Shown here: positions 52,801 through 62,800 of the stretch, piece by piece
Position numbering within the stretch: position 1 is the stretch's first letter
How the letters are laid out: the number at the start of each line of letters is the position of its first letter
Assembly: GCF_011397635.1 (NCBI RefSeq)
Contig: NC_064765.1
Span: 34,515,132 to 34,579,131 of the forward strand
Origin: Epinephelus fuscoguttatus
Taxonomy: Eukaryota; Chordata; Actinopteri; Perciformes; Serranidae
Length of the DNA stretch: 64,000 nucleotides
Direction of reading: 5' to 3'
Notes under the pieces: model-generated
Database searches by the model: none
The model's input: the letters and a program-made list of their open reading frames with translations, nothing else
What the model was told of the DNA's origin: nothing
Made by a program: the position numbers and the translations under genes

Positions 52801-55800
52801 TATGCTTTGGCATCTGTAAAGTTTTGTATCTCACCCTGGGAGCTTTTCCATTCCAGATGAAGTGGGATATCATCTTATTCCATTCTCTAAACTGACTATC
52901 AGGGACACAAATGGGTAAGAACTGAAACAGATAGAGTAATCTGGGTAAAATATTTGTTTTTATTGTCATAATTCTGTTACCAAGATCTAGGGGCAGAGAG
53001 GCCCATCTGTCTAGAACCTCCTTTATATGTGAATTTATTCTCACATAGTTTTCAAAGAATAACTGTGGTATATCCTTAGTTAATTTAACGCCTAAGTATT
53101 TAATAGAGGTGGAGTCCCAGTTAAACCTGTACTTGTTTTTAATTTCTAATGATGGTACAAAATTAAATGTCAGGGCTTGTGTTTTATCAACGTTAAGGGA
53201 GTAGCCTGACGGGTGTCCATACACCTGCAGGGAATCCATTAATCTCAGGATTCCTGACTCTGGGTTTTTTAGGCTGACCAATACGTCATCCGCATAAAGA
53301 CATATTTTGTATTCTATACTTTTTATTGTGATGCCCTCAAGGTCAGGATTCTGTCTTACAACCTGAGCGAGAGGTTCAATGAAAAGGTTAAAGAGCACTG
53401 GACTGGCTGGGCAGCCCTGGCGACAGCCGCGTTGCAGGTGGATAGTTTCTGAAAGGCCTCCGTTTACCTTAATTCTGGCTACGGGGGACGTATATAGTGT
53501 TTTGATGTCTTTAATGAACTTCTCATGGAAGCCAAATTTTTCCATGACTGTATAAAGAAATTCCCACCCCACCGAATCAAATGCCTTTTTCGCATCCATA
53601 CTAAGTAAAATAGCTCCAATTTTTTCCTTTTTTGTGTGTTCAGTGGTGTGGAGGGATCTCCTTATGTTGTCCTGTGTTTGTCTACATTTAATAAATCCAG
53701 TTTGATCTTCGTCAATCAAAAAAGGGATCACTTCCTCCATTCTTTTAGTTAAAATAGTTGCATATAATTTATAATCTTGATTTAAAACACTGATAGGTCT
53801 GTAAGAGCCGCATTCTTTTGGGTCCTTGCCCTCTTTTGGGATCACCGAGATGGTAGCTTCCCTCCAAGACGGGGGGATGACTCCCTCCCTCAGGGTGTAA
53901 TTGAAGCTTTTATGTGATATTGGTATTAATTGCTCCGTCAGTGATTTATACCATTCCCCTGGAAATCCGTCTGTCCCTGGAGACTTACAAGACTTCAGGG
54001 AGGAGATTGCCTTGTCAATTTCTTCAGCTGATATTTCTTTTGTTAATTTTTCATTTTGCAATTTCCCCAAGGAGGGCAGATCCAATTGGCTCAGAAACTC
54101 TTCTACTTTAGCAGGTTTGAACGGTGTGGGTTGGGTATATAGGGTCTGGTAAAATTTCTCGAATGCTTTCTGTATTCCCTCTAGTTTATATGTAACTTTT
54201 TTAGTGGCAGGATCCCTAATCTTATAGACTGTATTTTCTGATTGCTGTTTTCGCAGCCTCCAGGCTAACAGCTTGGATGCTTTCGAGCCTGCCTCGTAGT
54301 ATTTCTGTTTTGTAAACCTGAGATTTTTCTCTACTTCATCACAGTAAATCATATCTATTTCTTATTTGAGTGGTCTCATCTGTAGAAGTAATTGTGGATC
54401 TTTACTTTTACTATGTTGTTGTTCCAGTTCTTTTAGTTGTTTCTGCAGGTTTAACAGTTTTTGAGTTTTCATTTTTTTTATGAATGCAGATTCTGATATA
54501 ATTTTCCCCCGCAGGACTGCTTTGGCAGCGTCCCACAACATCACTGGGTTCACATTACCGTCATCATTGTCCTCCAAATATGTTTTTAATTCTTTCTTTA
54601 ACTCATGGTGTTCTTGAGATATCATGTGCACAACAATGAGACAAACAAGGTCACAGCGACCTTGACCTTTGGCCTGTGGCTACCAAAATCTAATAAGTTT
54701 GTCCTTCAGTCTAACTGGACATTTGTGCCAAATTTGAAGAAATTCCCTCAAGGTGTTCTTGAGGTATCGTTTTCACGAGAATGAGACAGATGGGCAACCT
54801 GAAAACATCCTGTCTCAGCTACGGCTATTGCTGGTGTGGAGGCATAAAAAATCTGTTTAAATTGAAAGGGAAAGTCACACCTGATATGTGCCAGAAGTGT
54901 CATGTCAGTTCAAAAACTCAGAGAGACTGAACACCCCTACAAGTGTAACAATGTGATGCATCTTCCGTTCAAAGCCATCAGTCTGCCACCTCTTACAGCT
55001 GTCACCAAGTCTCACAATCAAACTCTAAACAAAATCATAACCAAAGCACTGATCTTGTTAAATGTGTGCACTACTCATTAGACAGACATAAACACACAGT
55101 AACACTGTGAGCTGTCTGACCTTAAAAGGAGCATTTGTTCCCCACAACTTTCTGTGCAAATCACCTACCACCTCATTAAAATCCTGCTGGCCTCTGACCA
55201 GATCACTAGATGCTAATAGCTAATTATGCACTCTGAGCAGACAATGCACACCAAAGTATCCTGACTACTCTTCCAGCACAGTTGGCAGAGGAAAATGTCT
55301 GCATTGTGTGTTCCTGCAAAGTATGTTTCATACATATCAACATTTCTTAAGTGATACAGTTCAGATGACATGTAAGCAGACTTTCTCAGAGTGTGACACC
55401 TAGGCAGGAAAGCTGTCAAGAGCACTGTTAAAAACCATGCAAGTTTTTTCATGCATTTTGAAGGCGACATTTGTGCATTTCCAGCAGTGGTTGTTGCAAC
55501 AGTAGCTGGGTATTTTTTAAGGTGAGGTGGGCACATTTCCAGCTGGAGGTTGTGGGGATGAAACTCTGTAGTTTGAGCCAAAATATGTTGTTTTCCTAAC
55601 CATAACCAAGCTTTATTTGTGCCAGAACTTAACCACACCTTAACTACAGTGCTGGCACAACATGAAATCTAAAAATGAAATGTAATGTTGCAACATACTG
55701 ACAACAAATGTAACATATCTGTGGTTTGTAGAACTGTACAATGCCAATATTTATTCTGACAACTGGGTCAGCTTTTCTGAGGCAAAGAATGGCATCAACA

Positions 55801-56026
55801 CAGTCTGGTTTCCCATTGGAAGAAAGGAGGGAAGACTAACTTGTTCTGAATTTCTGCAGCCTTGTTTCAGTTATGGTAGAAATACATATTGCTGCGGTGA
55901 CTAATGACATCAGTATTGAGATGAGTGTTGAATTACAAATCTAAAACTGCTGCACACTAAAAAACACACACGCACAACTGTCAGCAGTGTCATGTTTACA
56001 TCACTCTGTGGGAAGAGACAGCATCT

Positions 56027-56078
<52 letters not shown>

Positions 56079-56601
56079 AGTAAGTGGGAGCTTTTGGATA
56101 TGATTATATAGAGCCAGTCACACCCTGACTTGGAGTCATGCATCCACACACACACACACACACACACACACAGCAAAATAACACTGGCAAGCCCAAACAC
56201 AAATGGCCAAAAGACGCCACACCGTCCAGTTGAAACCACACTGACCTAAACACACACTACTCTGATGGTGTGACACTAACACACACTCACACACTGTAGA
56301 AACACACTGCCAGCAGTCCCGCCCTGACACATAGACAAACTGCTGGCCTGCCTGCCAATGTGTGTGAGTGTAGTTTGGATTATGAACAAAGAAAAAAAAA
56401 ACTTAAAGTATAAAGAAAGTAGAGCACACTAACACACAAAACACATTTCAAAGTCACCTCTACATTCACTCCTATTTACAGTTATTCAAGTGTTCTATTA
56501 TGTATGACACGCTGATGTGAGAAGAAGGCATAAGAGTGTAAGGTGGGTAGAAAGTGTAAAGCAAACACACACACTCTTTGTTGAGCTTCACACAGACACT
56601 G

Positions 56602-56640
<39 letters not shown>

Positions 56641-57278
56641 CAGAAAAGAAACACATTCCCAGAACTCACCCCCACGCTCCTGTCTTGTCTCAAACTCTTT
56701 GTCTTTGCTTTAAACCCAACGTGTAAAGGTAGAGGACGAAGAAAGACAGACACCTCAAGACAACTGTGAAGGAGTGCGCCAAGTGAGAGGAAGAGGAGAG
56801 GGAGGAGGAGCTGTTTGGCTAGCTAACAATCCTCTTAGCCTGGTTATGTCATGGGACCAAGCTAATCCTACCTTCACTGACTGACCAACACATGCACACA
56901 CACACACACACACATACACAGTGGCTGACTAACCAGCAGACTGACCAACACAGAGACATGCATGCAAACATGGTCGCTGACTGGCTAACCGAGGCCTCAC
57001 GGACATGTACAAAGCAGTCTAGTCTGGGTTTGAATACAATAGCAACCGAGGTTGAAAATAGCTGTTAGTGATAAATAAATAGTTGCTAGCATGAGGTCAG
57101 CTGCTCTTTTTACCATATGACTCATTATTTTGTAGAGACGATAACAGGATAACAGGATAAAGCAAGCTAGCAAAACAACATGTTTAGCAAACGGCAACGA
57201 CAAAAGGCTAATTCCTATTTACTCTTTACTCTCTGTGAATAAACATACAGTAATTATACTGTACATGGAGTGTGTACT

Positions 57279-57336
<58 letters not shown>

Positions 57337-59811
57337 CCTCACATGGTTCTTACTGGTAGATAACTATAACATCATCACTGTCGCTAATCCATGTGCTAAT
57401 CCGTTAGTCTGCACCCAGACAGATACATAGACACCACCGTACCCATACATCATATTGTAAATATGTGAATACCCACACACACACACACACACACACTGAA
57501 ACATTTTTAATATGTTATTCACATGCCCTGGATGACACTACTTTAAGATTATAGCCTATAAGATGCAAACACTGGTGTCTACACTTGCACAATGGACACA
57601 ATTATTATTCCAAAGTTCACAGGGTTCCGAACTCCGGTCTTCTGGGGAAAGTCCTGTGTTTTGTGACCCGCCCACCACCCCAACCTGCAACTTTACCAGA
57701 CAGCTTCCTCCTTGATGCTTTATTCCTGTCAGTGCTTTGATCACATGTTCACAGCCTTCCCAAACATGTGGATAACACATTAATTACTAGCTCCATATGT
57801 ACAAATTTGCTTGTAACATTAATGCTTTTCACTTGAAGTTTGCCAAATATCACAACGAGCAATTTAAGATTATATTAAAGGAGTATTTCAATATGGGGAA
57901 ATGAAGAAACAGCTTTACATAGCCTGGCTCTGTCTTAAGCACCCTTAAAGCTCACATTTTTTACTCTTGGACAGGGCTAGGCTAGCCGTATCCACCAGTT
58001 CCCTGTGCGTATGTTATGCTAAGCAAAGCTCAGTATTCATTTTTTTAAGAATTCGCTTCATTAAGAAAGACAATGACAAGATGGCACAGATGTCATTAAA
58101 CACTTCCTATGACTAGTATCAATATGCAATAGCGTAATGTTACTATGGCTAGATTTAGGAAAACAAACAAGGTGATGACGTAGGTGTACCTTAAAATGAC
58201 TCAATATTCACCCAAAGTTCACAGGGTTCCAAACACCAGTCTCCTGGGGAAAGTCCTGTGTTTTGTGACAAACCCACCACCCCAACCTGCAACTTTACCA
58301 GACGGCTTCCTTCTTGATGCTTTATTCCTGTCAGCGCTTTGGTCACATGTTTGCAGTCTTCCCAAATATGTGGATAACATATTAATTACTAGCTCCATAT
58401 GTACAAATGTGGGTGCATTACTTTTCCTAGAAAAGTGTACGAACACTGCATTAAAGAAGCCTGGTACACACAAGTGTCTGATATGCACTTGTGTCCGTGT
58501 GTGTGTATGTTTATGTGTGTGTGTGTGTGTTTGACATTGGACTAAGACGGAGGGCCCTATTTTACATCCGTCACAAAGTGTTGCACAGCCCAACTTTCAT
58601 TGCTAGTTTCACACTGATGCAGTTATTTTCACCTAACTGTGCGCTTGAGGGTGTGTAGGTCTTAAAATGAGGTGTGGTCAGGGGCATTGTTGGTGCATTG
58701 TTCGTCTGAGGCAGCAGAGAGCGATTGCGTCATTGACCAACAAAACCCTGGTCTAAAGACAGAGTGGCGCAGTATTTTCCTGCTATTTAAAGGACGTATT
58801 ATTCAGATAGTAAGACGCTCCTACAGAGGCGGGTTCACTCTGCTTGTTACACACACAGGGACACGCGGATGGGTTGCTGGTAGGTGAAATAAGACATCCA
58901 TAATGAGGAAAATATTAATGACATTCTGTAAAATGTCAACATAGCAGCGATCAGAGCAGAGCTGCAGAGCTGCTGTCTGATTCTTCATTAAGAGAGACAC
59001 TGTGTGCATGCAATGTACGAGGAGCAACGTAACTTCATTGAGTATTTCAGAAGTTAAAAGTTTAGTTATGTTTTCTCTGCCAAGTTTATAACTACAGTTT
59101 TCAGTTTTGATCTCGTTGCAATGACATTACTGCTCTTACTGCAGTACTCAGCAGAAAACTGCTCCCTGCTCAGATTTGAGTCCAACATGTAAACAGCGAT
59201 GCACCAAGTCCAGGCACTCTTGGCTTTTAAAGAGCAAGAAACACTCTGATTGCTGGAATTCACGTTACACCCACACCAATTTACTGATAAAGGGAAAAAT
59301 TACAACCCTCTTTGCCCCTTGTGCCTCACTTTGGGCCCAGATTATGCACCGTTTAACTAGCAAAAGCAGAGTTGGACACGCTCTAAATCCACTTTTGCCA
59401 TGCACTTCAGACCATGTAGTATAGACTGTTTGAAAAGGTCCCAAAGACTCAATTAAAAAATAGCTACAAATGTTACACTACTAAGCAAAATGTCTCCTTG
59501 CTGTGGCTTCGTTTCAACCTTTTCCCAAAATATCAAACTATTCTTTAAAGATTGTTTGCATAATACAGCTTTAACTCTTGAGACCCCTTAAAAATGAATG
59601 TACACATTTGTCCCTTAGGGTGTTTCTAGGTTTAAGGGGGCTTGTTTTGGCAATAGGTTCACATATCTCAAAGGTAAAACACAGGGTCTGATGAACAGAG
59701 TTTTTTCTATACTTAAAGGTACTGGTATTCTGGACATTAAGGTTTAGAGATACAATAGCATTTGGTAGATCTGACTTTTCTCATGCTCTGAAGGCACAGC
59801 CTATAAACTAT

Positions 59812-59875
<64 letters not shown>

Positions 59876-62800
59876 CACATTGATCACGGCAGGATAAATT
59901 CAGGTACAGGCCTTCGCCACAGACGTATACTGTAGATGCTGGAGACAAACTGAAGCTTTCAGCAGTATCATTAGCAGTGTAGAGATCTTTATATAGACAA
60001 TGCACAACAGATCCTGGACGTTGAGACTTAGCTAATTAGAGATGCATAACGCAGCCTGTCCTGCACCCTCAGCCCAGCCAAGCCCAGCTCCAGTGTGTGT
60101 GTACGTGTGTGTGAGTGTGTGTGTCCCCACCTACCCTGTCATTAGCACTCTCTGTTGCTTCTGTGGTCCAGCTCTGCTCCAAAGGCTGCGGACTTCCTGA
60201 ATATAAATGAACAATGAAACATGAAATATTGAAATGAAAACGGGCAGAGGTGAGTGAAGCCTTGCGGCGTGGCAGACTGCTCAACATGCGACTGACTGCC
60301 TTGGCCTTTAATAACCATTCAACGTGTGTAAATTAGCTTAAAGACAAATGAAGGGGCAACATCGGTCTTAGGGTGAGGAAAGTCACATGTCCTTTACAGT
60401 GCATATAAAATATAAATTAACTATTACCATCAAAATGGTTATGTATTGCAAATATATTGATACTTTTTTTTTACAGTCTTTCATAGTGTGTCTTACTTAT
60501 CAATCATGTTTATGTGTCAGTATTCTACAATGCACTCTGGTGAAGTGTGTGTCCTTGTTAGCCCTGTCCTTATTTATATTCTGTCTTTCTTCAGGATGCA
60601 GTGGATGTTGCTGGCAACTTGCCTGCTATAACAACACTGAAACACAGAGGACAAGGTGTTGCAATAAAAATGACTCTGCAAAGGATATATATGGCTATGA
60701 CAGAAGATCAAAAACATCTGTAAAAAATATATTTTTAAAGTTATGGCTAAAGACAAAAACAAATTAAAGGGATGGTTCAGATTTTCTGAACTGGGGTTGT
60801 ATGGCGTACTTATCCATGGAAAGTTTATTAAATCCAGTAGATGTCAGTCAACACGCCCCCAATTTGGAGAAGCAGGCTGGAGTCTAGCATGGAAGCTAAA
60901 CAATGTACTGCTGTGGATGGAGGTTCAGCAACAAAATGTATTTTAGTTGCCTAAAACAGCTAAAACAAAATCAATATCAGTTTAATTTATGCTACATTTA
61001 GAATATTTTCCCTGGTATACCTTAATGTCAGACAGTGATTTCCAAGGTAAAATGAGGCCACTATATCGCTCTCTTCAAAGCCAGACTCCATTTAGAAAAG
61101 CAGTGATTTAACATTGCTGAAAACGGGAGCTACTGCCCTACTGCTGCCTCTAACAGTTAGAGGTTAGTGTTTTTGTTTGAAATTGGTGTTTAAAAGGGTT
61201 ACTTTGGATTCACCAAAATCACAAAATACCACAAACTTACTAAGTGTTCAAAGCAATGGTAGACCAGCAGTTCCCGTGTTCAGTGAGGTAAAATTACTGT
61301 TTCTGTCAGTGGAGTTTGGTGGCTATGATGAGAGCACAGACAGGGAACTGATGCCTTCAGCAGCATCGCATCAGAACAGGCTGTCTGATGGCAAAATGGC
61401 AAAAATAAGTTTTGTTCCTGGCCTCCATCCATAGCAGTACGTTGCTTAGCTTCTGTTTCAGATTCCAGCCCGCTTCTACAAACTGGGGATGTGCCAACTG
61501 ACACTGGCTATATGTAACAAACTGACTATGGATAAGGACCCTATACAACCTCACTTCAAAAAAATCCAAACTATCCCTTTAAATTCATTCATTCATTCAT
61601 TCATCTTCCAACCGCTTCATCCTCTTGAGGGTAGCGGGGGGGCTGGAGCCTATCCCAGCTGACATCGGGCGAGAGGCAGGGTACACCCTGGACAGGTCGC
61701 CAGACTATCGCAGGGCTGACACATAGAGACAAACAACCATTCACGCTAACATTCACACCTACGGACAATTTAGAGTTATCAATTAACCTAGTCCCCAATC
61801 TGCATGTTTTTGGACTGTGGGAGGAAGCCGGAGTGCCCGGAGAGAACCCACGCTGACACGGGGAGAACATGCAAACTCCACACAGAAGGGCTCCCACGCC
61901 GCGAGTGGAATCTCCCTTGCTTTATCTATACCTCACTCCACCTTTCTCCCTGTGTATAATCTATAAATAGCATCATTCCTTTGAATTCTACTAAGACCAG
62001 ACAGGCTCAATCTGGGCTAATCCCACACGGCTCTGAGTTTCACCTCCAGTCAATAGAGCAGTCAGTGCAGTACTTAACATTCAACTGAGCTGATAAAATA
62101 GTATCTTACATTCAATAGATAACTTAAAACAGTATTTACATTCAATTAAGCAGTTATTTAATTGCTGTAGATTTAACAGAGAAGCTATCACACAACACTA
62201 TGCTAATAATAAAGAGTGAGTTGTGGTGACAGGAAGAAAAACAGCATCATTAGTTGCAGTGGGGCTGAATTCACTTACGACTAATGAATTACCTCTGTTC
62301 CATCCCAATACAAACATTTCACTCTCCATTACAAGGCTGATTATTTGGTAGAAGAGTGGTGTATGTGTGTCCTTGTGTGGGAGGTGCAAACTTGCCACAG
62401 GCACCTTCAAGGAGCCACAGAGGGCAGATGATGTTAAATTAGCCTGGGAGAACGTATTACATTTGGGCAATGTGTTGCTTGTGGGTCTTAGAGAGCAACT
62501 GGAAGGTTTAAGAAGTGGTTTTGTGATAATAGGTGAAGAGCCAACAACAAGCTGGCAGCAAACTGCAGGGACAGTTTGCGTGCTGCAGGGGGACATCGAC
62601 CAGCCATTGACAATTACATGTTGAATGGCATTTATTCATATCAAAACCACGTCTGTATCACAGTCTGGTGCTGGAGGACCAGAGCGAAAGAAGACTCTTT
62701 TCTCCACAGCAGGCGGCCAAATGAACTGCTGCTCTTTTTATCTGACTCTCGATCTCACCCTGCTGCTCCTAAACCTATTACAGATCTGCTGGCACATGAA

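Larger units (their letters stand above)
50770..54850 (+). repeat. Tandem ~130-147-bp repeat with ERE-like palindromes
   Basis: Units carrying GGTCACAG(T/C)GACCTTGACC occur at about 50776 (degraded), 50901, 51045 and 54647. Removing the L1 (51161-54601) and one copy of its target duplication restores a spacing of 128-147 bp. The unit at 51046-51060 is AGGTCACAGTGACCT, a perfect palindromic ERE consensus; those at 50902 and 54648 differ by one base. The last unit runs into ...GGAGGCATAAAAA near 54850, a common end of this teleost repeat. Confidence 0.85.
39428..60134. other. ppp1r13b: ppp1r13b intron W2-W3 (20.7 kb)
   Basis: Main content: two SINEs, a candidate alternative first exon (45603-45704), polypyrimidine and CA/GAT repeats, the ERE-like tandem repeat with an L1 inside it, and a ~200-bp local duplication. 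The rest, including 41901-45602, 46878-48689 and 48863-50769, is AT-rich DNA in which I recognise nothing. Confidence 0.5.

Noticed and set aside
52634..54352. Functional reverse transcriptase gene of the host
   Set aside because: Lies in a 5'-truncated LINE with target-site duplications, an in-frame stop before it and further lesions after it.
60387..60767. Plus-strand open frame of 126 codons
   Set aside because: No recognisable domain; AT-rich intron sequence of ppp1r13b.
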